From: Pseudomonas sp. Leaf48 | GTDB lineage: Bacteria > Pseudomonadota > Gammaproteobacteria > Pseudomonadales > Pseudomonadaceae | Assembly: GCF_001421885.1 (NCBI RefSeq) | Contig: NZ_LMLH01000004.1 | Span: 181,077 to 245,076, forward strand | Reading direction: 5' to 3' | DNA: 64,000 nt | Shown: piece by piece, positions 17,995 to 26,326 of the stretch | Numbering within the stretch: position 1 is the stretch's first letter | Layout: each line of letters begins with the position of its first letter | The notes under the pieces: generated by a model | Seen by the model: the letters and a program-made list of their open reading frames with translations, nothing else | Databases searched by the model: none | Told to the model about the DNA's origin: nothing | Program-made: the position numbers and the translations under genes

Positions 17995-18084
17995 GATAGG
18001 TTCTCTCTCTGTCGCTGATAGCTGCGGTGAGTGTCGATTGTAATTAAGATGGCTGCATGTTTCTTCCAGCCAAGGTGTCAAACC

Positions 18085-20133
18085 GTGAGCGTGAACCCTC
18101 TTTTACAGCCGTACGACCTGCCGCCGTTCTCCACAATCCGTGCCGAACACGTACAACCGGCCATTGAACAGATACTGGCTGACAACCGTGCCGCCATCGT
18201 CGAGATCCTCAAGACCCAGGGCACACAACCGACCTGGGCCGGTCTGGTGCTGGCGATGGACGAACTCAATGATCGTCTCGGCGCAGCCTGGAGCCCGGTC
18301 AGCCACCTGAATGCCGTGTGCAACAGCGCCGAACTGCGCGAAGCCTACGAGGCTTGTCTGCCTGCCCTGAGCGCCTATTCCACTGAATTGGGCCAGAACC
18401 GCGAACTGTTCCAGGCCTTCGAGGCCTTGGCCAACAGCCCGGAAGCGGCCGGCTTTGACGTGGCGCAGAAAACTATTCTGGAACACTCCCTGCGTGACTT
18501 CCGTCTGTCGGGTATCGACCTGCCGGAAGCCGAGCAGAAACGCTATGCCGAAGTGCAGAGCAAACTGTCCGAGCTGGGCAGTCGCTTTTCCAACCAGCTG
18601 CTCGACGCCACCCAGGCCTGGACCAAGCACATCACCGACGAGTCGGCGCTGGCCGGCCTGACCGATTCGGCCAAGGCACAAATGGCCGCCGCCGCTCAGG
18701 CTAAAGGCCTTGATGGCTGGCTGATTACTCTGGAATTCCCGAGCTACTACGCGGTGATGACCTACGCCCAGGACCGCGCCCTGCGCGAAGAAGTCTATGC
18801 GGCCTACTGCACCCGCGCGTCGGATCAGGGCCCGAACGCCGGTCAGAACGATAACGGACCGGTCATGGAAGAGATCCTCGACCTGCGCCAGGAGCTGGCC
18901 AGACTGTTGGGCTTCGCCAGTTTCTCCGAGCTGAGCCTGGCCACCAAGATGGCCGAGTCCAGCGATCAGGTGCTGGGTTTCCTGCGTGACCTGGCCAAGC
19001 GCAGCAAGCCATTCGCTGCCCAGGACCTTGAGCAGCTCAAGGCCTACGCCGCTGAACAAGGCTGCGCCGACCTGCAGAGCTGGGACAGTGGTTTCTACGG
19101 CGAAAAACTCCGTGAACAACGCTACAGCGTGGCCCAGGAAACCCTGCGCGCCTACTTCCCGATCGACAAGGTGCTGGGCGGCCTGTTCGCCATCGTCCAG
19201 CGCCTGTACGGCATCGAGATCGCCGAACTCAAAGGTTTCGATACCTGGCACCCGGACGTGCGCCTGTTTGAAATCAAGGAAAACGGCCAGCACGTCGGTC
19301 GCTTCTTCTTCGACCTGTATGCCCGCGCCAACAAGCGCGGCGGTGCCTGGATGGACGGTGCCCGTGACCGTCGACGTACTGCTGGCGACGTGTTGCAAAG
19401 CCCGGTGGCCAACCTGGTGTGCAACTTTACTCCGGCTGACAGCGGCAAGCCTGCGCTGTTGACCCATGATGAAGTCACCACCCTGTTCCACGAATTCGGT
19501 CACGGTTTGCATCACTTGCTGACCCGCGTGGAGCACGCTGGCGTATCCGGTATCAACGGCGTGGCTTGGGATGCGGTCGAACTGCCGAGTCAGTTCATGG
19601 AAAACTGGTGCTGGGAGCCGGAAGGCCTGGCATTGATCTCCGGTCACTATGAAACCGGCGAACCGCTGCCGCAGGACCTGCTCGAAAAAATGCTCGCGGC
19701 GAAAAACTTCCAGTCCGGCCTGATGATGGTCCGCCAGTTGGAGTTCTCGCTGTTCGACTTCGAACTGCACGCCACCCATGGTGACGGTCGCAGCGTGGCA
19801 CAGGTGCTCGAAGGCGTGCGCGACGAGGTTTCGGTCATGCGACCACCTGCCTATAACCGTTTCCCCAACAGTTTTGCGCACATTTTTGCCGGCGGTTATG
19901 CGGCTGGTTACTACAGCTACAAATGGGCTGAAGTTCTCTCGGCCGATGCCTTCTCGAAATTCGAGGAAGAAGGCGTGCTGAATGCCGAAACCGGTCGCGC
20001 GTTCCGGGAAGCGATCCTGGCGCGCGGCGGATCCCAGGAGCCAATGGTGCTGTTCGTCGACTTCCGTGGTCGTGAGCCGTCGATTGACGCACTCTTGCGC
20101 CATAGCGGCCTGAGTGAGGGCGCGGCAGCATGA
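18085..20133 (+). CDS. prlC: Oligopeptidase A
   Basis: This 682-residue cytosolic M3 zinc metallopeptidase degrades small peptides, including cleaved signal peptides. The zinc motif H-E-F-G-H starts at residue 469 in TTLFHEFGHGLHHLL, with the third ligand glutamate expected about 25-30 residues on (SQFMENWCWEPE). The start is GTG at 18085 with AAGGTG upstream; the longest frame begins at 18031 but would invade the intergenic region. It overlaps the next gene by 4 bp and is divergent from the gamma-CA gene. Confidence 0.96.
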   Translation: MSVNPLLQPYDLPPFSTIRAEHVQPAIEQILADNRAAIVEILKTQGTQPTWAGLVLAMDELNDRLGAAWSPVSHLNAVCNSAELREAYEACLPALSAYSTELGQNRELFQAFEALANSPEAAGFDVAQKTILEHSLRDFRLSGIDLPEAEQKRYAEVQSKLSELGSRFSNQLLDATQAWTKHITDESALAGLTDSAKAQMAAAAQAKGLDGWLITLEFPSYYAVMTYAQDRALREEVYAAYCTRASDQGPNAGQNDNGPVMEEILDLRQELARLLGFASFSELSLATKMAESSDQVLGFLRDLAKRSKPFAAQDLEQLKAYAAEQGCADLQSWDSGFYGEKLREQRYSVAQETLRAYFPIDKVLGGLFAIVQRLYGIEIAELKGFDTWHPDVRLFEIKENGQHVGRFFFDLYARANKRGGAWMDGARDRRRTAGDVLQSPVANLVCNFTPADSGKPALLTHDEVTTLFHEFGHGLHHLLTRVEHAGVSGINGVAWDAVELPSQFMENWCWEPEGLALISGHYETGEPLPQDLLEKMLAAKNFQSGLMMVRQLEFSLFDFELHATHGDGRSVAQVLEGVRDEVSVMRPPAYNRFPNSFAHIFAGGYAAGYYSYKWAEVLSADAFSKFEEEGVLNAETGRAFREAILARGGSQEPMVLFVDFRGREPSIDALLRHSGLSEGAAA

Positions 20134-20420
20134 GTGAGGGACCTGTGATTACTAAAAAACGCTTTATCGCCGGGGCGGTCTGCCCGGCATGCAGCGAGCC
20201 GGACAAGTTGATGATGTGGAACGAGGACCAGGTCCCGCACCGTGAGTGCGTGGCCTGCGGTTACTCCGACACACTCAACGAACAAGGGCTGTCGGTGCCC
20301 AAGGAGTTGGGTACACGGGTCAACACCAGCGCACTCAAGCCTGCGCCGGACAAGACCGTGCAGGCGGTACAGTTTTTTCCGAATCCGAAACTGCAGAAAA
20401 AGCCTGACGAGCAACACTGA
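20130..20420 (+). CDS. YheV-family putative zinc ribbon protein
   Basis: This 96-residue protein has two CxxC pairs (CPACSEPDKLMMW and CVACGYSD) forming a zinc ribbon, the hallmark of the YheV family that follows prlC-like genes. The function is unknown. The ATG overlaps the prlC stop (ATGA); a GTG at 20145 has a closer GAGGGA and is an alternative start. Confidence 0.85.
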   Translation: MSEGPVITKKRFIAGAVCPACSEPDKLMMWNEDQVPHRECVACGYSDTLNEQGLSVPKELGTRVNTSALKPAPDKTVQAVQFFPNPKLQKKPDEQH

Positions 20421-20445
20421 TTCGGTGCCGATCTCTTTGTTGTAG

Positions 20446-20486
20446 CTCCAGTGACTGCCGTGGATTGACCAGGCGAGTCACTGGAG
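20446..20486. terminator. Perfect 11-bp stem-loop between convergent genes
   Basis: CTCCAGTGACT (20446-20456) and AGTCACTGGAG (20476-20486) are exact inverted repeats with a 19-nt spacer, nearly extended by GTA/TAC on the outside. It sits between the stops of the yheV-like gene and the small gene at 20509. There is no U-run on either side, so termination is plausible but not certain. Confidence 0.5.
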
Positions 20487-20508
20487 GTTACATGCCAGTC
20501 TTTATCAA

Positions 20509-20814
20509 TCAGAGCTCAATAGGTGGTAATACGATTCGATCAAAACTTTTTATTGCTGCATAGGCTTTCGCTAAGGCCAAAAGTTGTGCGTTTTCTTCAT
20601 CATTGGCGTATCCATCGACGAGTCCACCGGTTTTACTGAGGCTGTAAGTTTTACCGCCATCATAAGAAGATGCAGTCATGATCTTAGAGTCCAGCGCTAC
20701 GCTTCCATCATCCTCTTTGGATGCAAAGCGTATCGAAACAATTACTTCGTTCGGCTTGACAGAGCCTGGTACGTGTTTATGCAAAAAAATGCCATGATCA
20801 TTCAAAAGTGACAT
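20509..20814 (-). CDS. Small protein of unknown function, copy A of a tandem pair
   Basis: This 101-residue soluble protein has no recognised domain. It is a paralog of the gene at 21008: shared blocks are GIFL-K, P-EV-VS--FA-KE, ASSYDGG-T--L and LLALAKAYA-I. In this copy the calcium-loop-like segment of copy B is degenerate (GLVDGYANDEE), and a hydrophobic RIVLPPIEL tail is added. AAGGAATTTATCT precedes the ATG at 20814. The region around it is more AT-rich than its neighbours and interrupts a gene order that I recall as conserved, so recent acquisition is likely. Confidence 0.75.
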   Translation of the reverse strand: MSLLNDHGIFLHKHVPGSVKPNEVIVSIRFASKEDDGSVALDSKIMTASSYDGGKTYSLSKTGGLVDGYANDEENAQLLALAKAYAAIKSFDRIVLPPIEL

Positions 20815-21007
20815 AGATAAATTCCTTTTTAGTATCAATAATTGAAGTTGCAGCGAGAAAAATATTAGTCGCATTTCCTGAGTGGTCGCCAGGCTTTGTT
20901 TGTTTCTCTTGGTTGCCTTGCGCGCACTTGAAATAATAAGCATAAAGGTGCCGAACGGCGCTGGCCGTTGACAGCAACAATATTCCAGCTTGAGCGCCAG
21001 TTATCCA

Positions 21008-21307
21008 TTATGGGTTAACGATACTCGCATAGGCCTTGGCCAGCGCCAGTAATTTTTCTTTGTCAGCATGATCGATGTCGCCATCTCCATCCACGTCTCT
21101 GGCGTTGTTTAGTTTGAACGTCTGGCCGCCATCGTAAGACGACGCAATGAACTCACTGGAATCCAAAAGCTTGTCGGTGGGTGCTCCATGTTCATCATGA
21201 TCCGTTTCTTTCAACGCGAACTGCATGGAAACAAGTACCTCGCGCGGATCAACAATGGTGGGGCCCAGTTTTTGAAGAAATATTCCACGACGATTGAAAT
21301 ACGACAT
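21008..21307 (-). CDS. Small protein with EF-hand/dockerin-like loop, copy B of a tandem pair
   Basis: This 99-residue soluble protein is a paralog of the gene at 20509. Near residue 73 it carries D-V-D-G-D-G-D-I-D-H-A-D, a good match to a 12-residue EF-hand or dockerin-type calcium loop (acidic residues at 1, 3, 5, 9, 12, glycine at 6 and a hydrophobic residue at 8), followed by a helix KEKLLALAKAYASI. No signal peptide is seen. AAGGATTTGGTA precedes the ATG at 21307. Calcium binding is inferred; the function is unknown. Confidence 0.75.
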   Translation of the reverse strand: MSYFNRRGIFLQKLGPTIVDPREVLVSMQFALKETDHDEHGAPTDKLLDSSEFIASSYDGGQTFKLNNARDVDGDGDIDHADKEKLLALAKAYASIVNP

Positions 21308-21515
21308 TACCAAATCCTTTTTAAGTAAATTCGAAGTTGTATTTGCTGCGAACAAAATATACTGAGCGTTTTAGTTATTATTCCATTATTTTTGTGTGAC
21401 ATTCGATGATCCCTGCTACGCGCATCACTTCGTTGTTTGTTCAACCAAGCGCACTCAGGTGGTCATGAAGATCAAGGCGCCAAACGGCACTGGGCAGTGA
21501 ATCAATTCCCCTATA

Positions 21516-21531
21516 CTGTATGTATATACAG
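21516..21531 (+). promoter_or_regulatory. LexA (SOS) box upstream of the radical SAM gene
   Basis: CTGTATGTATATACAG is a perfect CTGT-N8-ACAG SOS box with an AT-rich centre. It overlaps a TATACT -10-like hexamer (21512-21517) and lies 16 bp before the start codon, ideal for repression by LexA. Confidence 0.85.
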
Positions 21532-21546
21532 CTTGGAGAATTGATC

Positions 21547-22605
21547 ATGAGCACGCCCTTGCCACCCCGCGGTCGCGGCACCGCCACCAACCCGCATAAC
21601 CGTTTTGCGCCAAATCGTTCGGTGGGCGAGGATGACGGCTGGTATCAGGAAGTGCCGGTAACCCAAGGTACCGAGGTGCGCATTGAAACCGCGAAAACCA
21701 TCATCACCCGCAATACCTCGCCGGACCTGCCATTCGATCGCTCGATCAATCCCTATCGTGGCTGCGAGCACGGTTGCATCTATTGTTACGCAAGACCGAG
21801 CCACGCCTATTGGGACATGTCACCGGGGCTGGATTTCGAAACCCGGCTGATCGCAAAAACCAATGCAGCGGACGTCCTTGAGGAGCAGTTGTCCAAACGT
21901 GGCTATCAGTGCGCGCCGATCAACCTCGGCTCCAACACCGACCCTTACCAGCCGATCGAGCGCGAATACCAGATCACCCGCAAGACCCTCGAAGTGCTGC
22001 TGCGCTACCGGCATCCGGTGACTATCGTCACCAAGGGCTCGCTGATTCTTCGCGACCTGGACCTGTTGGCCGAGCTCGCCGGGCAGCGGCTGGTAGCGGT
22101 GATGATCAGCCTGACCACCCTGGACGACGAACTCAAACGCATCCTCGAACCCCGCGCTGCGGCGCCCAAGGCGCGATTGCGGGCCATCCGGGTGATGCGT
22201 GAAGCAGGTATCCCGGTCGGCGTCCTGTGTTCACCGATGATTCCGATGATCAACGACAGCGAACTCGAAAGCTTGCTCACCGAGGCCCATGCGGCTGGGG
22301 CGCAGAGCGCGGCCTATATGATGTTGCGCCTGCCGCTGGAGGTGGCACCGCTGTTCGAAGAGTGGTTGGCTGCCCACTATCCGCAGCGCGCCGCGCATGT
22401 GTTGAGCCTGATTCGCCAGAGTCGAGGTGGCGAGTTGTACGACAGCCGTTTTGGCGCCCGTATGCGGGGTGAAGGTCCGTTTGCCGACCTGCTGGCGCAA
22501 CGCTTTGCCAAGACCATCAAACGGTTGGGGCTCAATCACCGGGAGGGTTTTAACCTGGACTGCGAAGCCTTTTGTCCGCCGGGTCGCCAAATGTCATTGA
22601 TTTGA
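21547..22605 (+). CDS. PA0069-family radical SAM protein (SPL-like)
   Basis: This 352-residue radical SAM enzyme has the cluster motif C-x3-C-x2-C at C73, C77 and C80 (RGCEHGCIYCYARPS), placing it in the COG1533 group related to spore photoproduct lyase. C-terminal residues include further cysteines (LDCEAFCPPG) that may matter for catalysis. The reaction is unknown, but relatedness to DNA photoproduct lyase together with the LexA box suggests a DNA-damage role. GGAGA precedes the ATG at 21547; the frame begins 9 codons earlier inside the LexA box and is rejected. Confidence 0.9.
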   Translation: MSTPLPPRGRGTATNPHNRFAPNRSVGEDDGWYQEVPVTQGTEVRIETAKTIITRNTSPDLPFDRSINPYRGCEHGCIYCYARPSHAYWDMSPGLDFETRLIAKTNAADVLEEQLSKRGYQCAPINLGSNTDPYQPIEREYQITRKTLEVLLRYRHPVTIVTKGSLILRDLDLLAELAGQRLVAVMISLTTLDDELKRILEPRAAAPKARLRAIRVMREAGIPVGVLCSPMIPMINDSELESLLTEAHAAGAQSAAYMMLRLPLEVAPLFEEWLAAHYPQRAAHVLSLIRQSRGGELYDSRFGARMRGEGPFADLLAQRFAKTIKRLGLNHREGFNLDCEAFCPPGRQMSLI

Positions 22606-22655
22606 GGACAATTGGCCTATGGTTGAGACTGGTAAACGCTCACGGACATTAGGCG

Positions 22656-22674
22656 GGTCACGTTTTTTGTGACC
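22656..22674 (+). terminator. Weak hairpin after the radical SAM gene
   Basis: GGTCAC and GTGACC form a 6-bp stem with a T-rich loop (GTTTTTT), 50 bp after the stop. No U-run follows the stem, so its role is uncertain. The rest of 22606-22849 holds no visible gene. Confidence 0.3.
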
Positions 22675-22849
22675 TGGAACACGCGTTCTAGAGCGCTTGA
22701 TTCAGTTTGAGTTAAGATTCGGCGGCTACCTTGTTCATCGAGTGACTGACCGGTCGAGATTTTCGATCTGGATGTTTTTTAACCAGCCACTGGCTTCACG
22801 CCGGACAAAACGGGAAGATTCCCTGGCTCCGTCAAATGAGGATGAATTC

Positions 22850-23581
22850 ATGAGTGACAAGGATAAACAGCCGTTGGCTGCGTCGGCTTCCGCCCAGCCC
22901 GAGGCCGAAACCGCCGATGCAGCGTTGCAGCATATCGTTGACGGCTTTTTGCATTTTCATCATGAGGTCTTTCCCCAGCAGGAAGAACTCTTCAAGAAAC
23001 TCGCCACGGCCCAGCGGCCACGAGCGATGTTTATCGCCTGCGCCGATTCACGCATCGTTCCCGAACTGATCACCCAAAGCTCCCCCGGCGACCTCTTCGT
23101 AACCCGTAACGTCGGTAACGTCGTGCCGCCCTACGGACAAATGAACGGTGGTGTTTCCACTGCCATCGAGTACGCGGTGCTGGCCCTCGGCGTGCATCAC
23201 ATCATCATTTGCGGGCACTCCGATTGTGGCGCCATGCGCGCGGTACTCAACCCGCAAAGCCTGGAAAAAATGCCGACGGTCAAAGCCTGGTTGCGCCATG
23301 CCGAAGTGGCAAAAACCATGGTGCAGGAAAACTGCAACTGCTCCAATGAAAGCGAAAGCATGCACATCCTCACCGAGGAAAACGTGATTGCCCAGTTGCA
23401 GCATTTGCGCACCCATCCATCGGTGGCCTCGCGCATGGCCAATGGTCAGCTGTTTATCCACGGTTGGGTCTACAACATCGAGACCAGCCAGATCAAAGCC
23501 TACGATGCTGATCAAGGCTGTTTCCTGCCGCTCGATGGCAGCCATCCGATTCCGGTGGCAACGCCCAAAGCGCGCTTCTAA
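22850..23581 (+). CDS. Beta-class carbonic anhydrase
   Basis: This 243-residue cytosolic zinc enzyme interconverts CO2 and bicarbonate. The zinc/catalytic set is complete: C64-x-D66-x-R68 (ACADSR) and H123-x2-C126 (GHSDCGAM). GAGGATGAATTC precedes the ATG at 22850; 51 extra codons of open frame upstream look non-coding. It is followed 90 bp later by a SulP transporter, a pairing often seen for bicarbonate uptake systems, and corresponds by position to PAO1 PA0102 (from memory). Confidence 0.94.
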   Translation: MSDKDKQPLAASASAQPEAETADAALQHIVDGFLHFHHEVFPQQEELFKKLATAQRPRAMFIACADSRIVPELITQSSPGDLFVTRNVGNVVPPYGQMNGGVSTAIEYAVLALGVHHIIICGHSDCGAMRAVLNPQSLEKMPTVKAWLRHAEVAKTMVQENCNCSNESESMHILTEENVIAQLQHLRTHPSVASRMANGQLFIHGWVYNIETSQIKAYDADQGCFLPLDGSHPIPVATPKARF

Positions 23582-23671
23582 ACACTCCTAAATCCCGGTG
23601 TGGTTCAGCCGAGGCTGCCGATCAGGCAGCCTGGCTTTGCCATGCCTGAAGAAAAGCTCGGGAGAGACCTC

Positions 23672-25198
23672 ATGCGTGCTGCGCAACTCAAAACTGTTCT
23701 GCCACGGGAGCTGCTGGCTTCAGTGGTGGTGTTTCTGGTCGCCCTGCCCTTGTGCATGGGCATTGCCATCGCTTCAGGGCTGCCGCCCGCCAAAGGCTTG
23801 ATCACCGGTATCATCGGCGGGCTGGTAGTCGGCTGGCTGGCCGGTTCGCCGCTGCAAGTCAGCGGTCCAGCGGCGGGGCTGGCTGTTCTGGTATTTGAAT
23901 TGGTACGCCAACACGGCGTCGTCATGCTCGGGCCGATCCTGTTGCTGGCGGGATTTCTACAATTGCTGGCCGGGCGTTTGAAACTGGGCTGCTGGTTTCG
24001 GGTGACGGCACCGGCGGTGGTTTACGGCATGCTGGCCGGGATCGGTGTACTGATCGTGCTTTCCCAGGTGCATGTGATGCTCGATGCCGTGCCCAAGCCT
24101 TCGGGGCTGGATAATCTGGCAGCCTTCCCGGGCGCGTTGGTTCAAGCGATGCCGACCTTCGGCTGGCAGGCCGGTTTGCTCGGGCTGTCGACGATTGCCG
24201 TCATGTGGCTTTGGGAAAAATTGCGCCCGCAATCCCTGCGCTTTATTCCTGGTGCGTTGCTCGGAGTCGGGCTGGCCACCTTCGCCAGCCTGGCGCTGGC
24301 GTTGCAGGTCAAGCGGGTAGAGGTGCCAGCCAACCTGAGTGAGGCGATCGACTGGCTCAAGCCTGCGGACCTGCTCAACCTGGCTGATCCGGCACTGCTG
24401 ATTGCCGCGTTTGCCGTGGCCTTTATCGCCAGCGCCGAAACCTTGCTCTCGGCCGCGGCGGTCGACCGCATGCACAGCGGTCAGCGATCCGATTTCGACC
24501 GGGAATTGTCCGCCCAAGGGGTCGGTAACATGCTTTGTGGCCTGCTCGGAGCGCTGCCAATGACCGGGGTGATCGTGCGCAGTTCGGCCAACGTCCAGGC
24601 AGGCGCAACCACACGTTTCTCGAGCATTTTCCATGGCCTGTGGCTATTGGGTTTTGTCTTGCTGTTGTCCAGTGTCCTGCAAAGCATTCCGGTGGCGAGT
24701 CTGGCGGGTGTGCTGGTCTACACAGGTTTCAAACTGGTCGACCTCAAGGCTTTTCGCGGTTTGGGCCGATATGGCCGGATGCCGATGTTTACCTACGCGG
24801 CGACGGCCTTGGCCATTGTCTTCACGGACCTGCTGACCGGCGTGCTGATCGGTTTCGGCCTGACCCTGGTGAAGCTGGCGCTGAAAGCTTCGCGCTTGAA
24901 AATCAGCCTGATCGATTTACCGCAGGAAGGGGAAATGGAGTTGCGCCTGGTGGGCGCGGCGACGTTCCTCAAAGTGCCGGCACTGACCCGGGTACTGGGT
25001 AGCATTGCACCGGACACGACGCTGCATGTACCGCTCAATAATCTGACCTATATCGATCATTCGTGTCTGGAGTTGCTGGAAGAATGGGGCCGGGCGAACG
25101 CCACCAAGGGCGCGAAGCTGCTTATCGAGTCGCGCGGCTTGAAACGCAGGCTCGAAGGCAGGGTTCGTACCAACACGGGCATAGGTGCGGCTGGCTGA
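23672..25198 (+). CDS. SulP-family anion transporter with STAS domain
   Basis: This 508-residue inner-membrane transporter carries the SulP signature region at about residues 10-80 (LVALPLCMGIAIASGLPPAKGLITGIIGG, VSGPAAGL), about 10-12 helices and a cytosolic C-terminal STAS domain (about 415-500, NNLTYIDHSCLELLEEW). Adjacent to a beta carbonic anhydrase, bicarbonate is a better guess than sulfate as substrate, but this is context only. GGAGAGACCTC precedes the ATG at 23672; an in-frame ATG at 23642 is an alternative without a good ribosome binding site. Confidence 0.9.
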   Translation: MRAAQLKTVLPRELLASVVVFLVALPLCMGIAIASGLPPAKGLITGIIGGLVVGWLAGSPLQVSGPAAGLAVLVFELVRQHGVVMLGPILLLAGFLQLLAGRLKLGCWFRVTAPAVVYGMLAGIGVLIVLSQVHVMLDAVPKPSGLDNLAAFPGALVQAMPTFGWQAGLLGLSTIAVMWLWEKLRPQSLRFIPGALLGVGLATFASLALALQVKRVEVPANLSEAIDWLKPADLLNLADPALLIAAFAVAFIASAETLLSAAAVDRMHSGQRSDFDRELSAQGVGNMLCGLLGALPMTGVIVRSSANVQAGATTRFSSIFHGLWLLGFVLLLSSVLQSIPVASLAGVLVYTGFKLVDLKAFRGLGRYGRMPMFTYAATALAIVFTDLLTGVLIGFGLTLVKLALKASRLKISLIDLPQEGEMELRLVGAATFLKVPALTRVLGSIAPDTTLHVPLNNLTYIDHSCLELLEEWGRANATKGAKLLIESRGLKRRLEGRVRTNTGIGAAG

Positions 25199-25205
25199 GT
25201 GTCCT

Positions 25206-25295
25206 TGTGCGAGCGGGCTTGCTCGCCAAAGCGGTGTATCAGTCGATATCAACGTTGAATGATTGACCGCATTCGCGAGTAAGCCCGATCCCACA
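25206..25295. repeat. REPIN, diverged arms
   Basis: TGTGCGAGCGGGCTTGCTCGC and GCGAGTAAGCCCGATCCCACA form imperfect outer arms around GCGGTGTATCAGTCGATATCAAC. It separates two convergent genes. Confidence 0.88.
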
Positions 25296-25306
25296 GGTAT
25301 TGAGGA

Positions 25307-25957
25307 TCAGGCTGCAGGCTGATCCAGCTCCAGGCCTACACCCAGACGGCGGGACATGCACGGCCAGCGTTTCCAGGCGGCACCGGTGTCCGGGCTATTG
25401 AGCTTGTCGCGGTAGGCTTCCACCGATTCCAGGGCGAAGCTTTCGTCGTTCAGCATCTCGTCGATGGTGTGATGCACCACTTCATCCAGTTGGTTGGCGA
25501 ACGACTCACCGATCAATTGGTGAGCAATCAGGTTGGCAACAGTCATGTCCAGGGGGATCAGCGGCTGGCCAAAATGCTTGATGTACAGGTCATTGACCTC
25601 TTCTACGAAACGGTGCGCCAGATAGGCTTCGTCCAGCAGGCTGTCGAGCCCGACGTGCCCGGCCATGATCGCCGGCGGCTGGAGGAAATACTGCTCGGCG
25701 ATTTTCAGCACCGGTTTGATCTGCGACTCAATGCCCGCTTCCCTGGCGACTTCATTGGCTGCGTCCAGCAGGTCAGGCACTTCTTCGATGTAGGTGGTAA
25801 CGAAACGCGCCAGCACGCCGTTGGCATCGGCCTCGGGTAGCTGGATGGCAGGGTGCAGGTGAGGCAGTTGGGTTTGCAGCTGACGTGTCAGCAGGCCGGT
25901 CTCTTTCTCGTGTTGTTGGGCTTTTTGGATCTGCTCGCGCAATGCGGCGGTGTTCAT
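25307..25957 (-). CDS. Conserved Pseudomonas protein of unknown function (PA0104 position)
   Basis: This 216-residue, mostly helical soluble protein has acidic, glutamine-rich N-terminal helices (REQIQKAQQHEKETG) and no recognised motif. CTGGAGTTTTC precedes the ATG at 25957; 25 upstream codons of open frame are less likely. By position it corresponds to the hypothetical gene between the SulP transporter and coxB in P. aeruginosa (recalled as PA0104). It is divergent from coxB; no function is proposed. Confidence 0.8.
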   Translation of the reverse strand: MNTAALREQIQKAQQHEKETGLLTRQLQTQLPHLHPAIQLPEADANGVLARFVTTYIEEVPDLLDAANEVAREAGIESQIKPVLKIAEQYFLQPPAIMAGHVGLDSLLDEAYLAHRFVEEVNDLYIKHFGQPLIPLDMTVANLIAHQLIGESFANQLDEVVHHTIDEMLNDESFALESVEAYRDKLNSPDTGAAWKRWPCMSRRLGVGLELDQPAA

Positions 25958-26158
25958 GAAAACTCCAGGAAACAAGGCAATGAAATAGGGAAGACATAAC
26001 TTAGCTGGCTTACGAAAAATGCTAAGACGCATTTGTCATAATTATTTCATCCTTGAGACGCCTCCGTTATATCCATTTGCCACCACTCGTCCACATCCTT
26101 CTCCATTCGTGACCTGCAATGCAAGTGAATGCTGTTTCAGATCATTTACGCCTTCACA

Positions 26159-26186
26159 TTGCGAGGTGAGAGTCGCTGTCTATACT
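26159..26186 (+). promoter_or_regulatory. Candidate sigma-70 promoter of the cox operon
   Basis: TTGCGA (26159) and TATACT (26181) are separated by 16 bp, 140 bp before coxB. The 369-bp gap 25958-26326 holds no other gene. This is a pattern match only. Confidence 0.4.
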
Positions 26187-26300
26187 CGGGGTGGAATGGA
26201 GTTAGCTGATGACGCCCGACTGCATATGCAGCAAGGCCCGGTGCTCAAGTTCGTAGTCTGATGCAGCCGCTCCCTTGCCGCAGGTGAAAGCCGGCGGGAT

Positions 26301-26308
26301 AACAAGAA
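26301..26308 (+). promoter_or_regulatory. Candidate Crc/Hfq CA motif at the coxB ribosome binding site
   Basis: AACAAGAA matches AAnAAnAA and lies 18 bp before the coxB ATG, just upstream of AAGGGGAA. Two more such motifs occur at starts within this operon. Confidence 0.4.
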
Positions 26309-26326
26309 CGATAAGGGGAACCCGCA

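Noticed and set aside
18103-20103. 666-residue open frame on the minus strand
   Set aside because: It is antisense to prlC, which has the HEFGH site and family similarity throughout.
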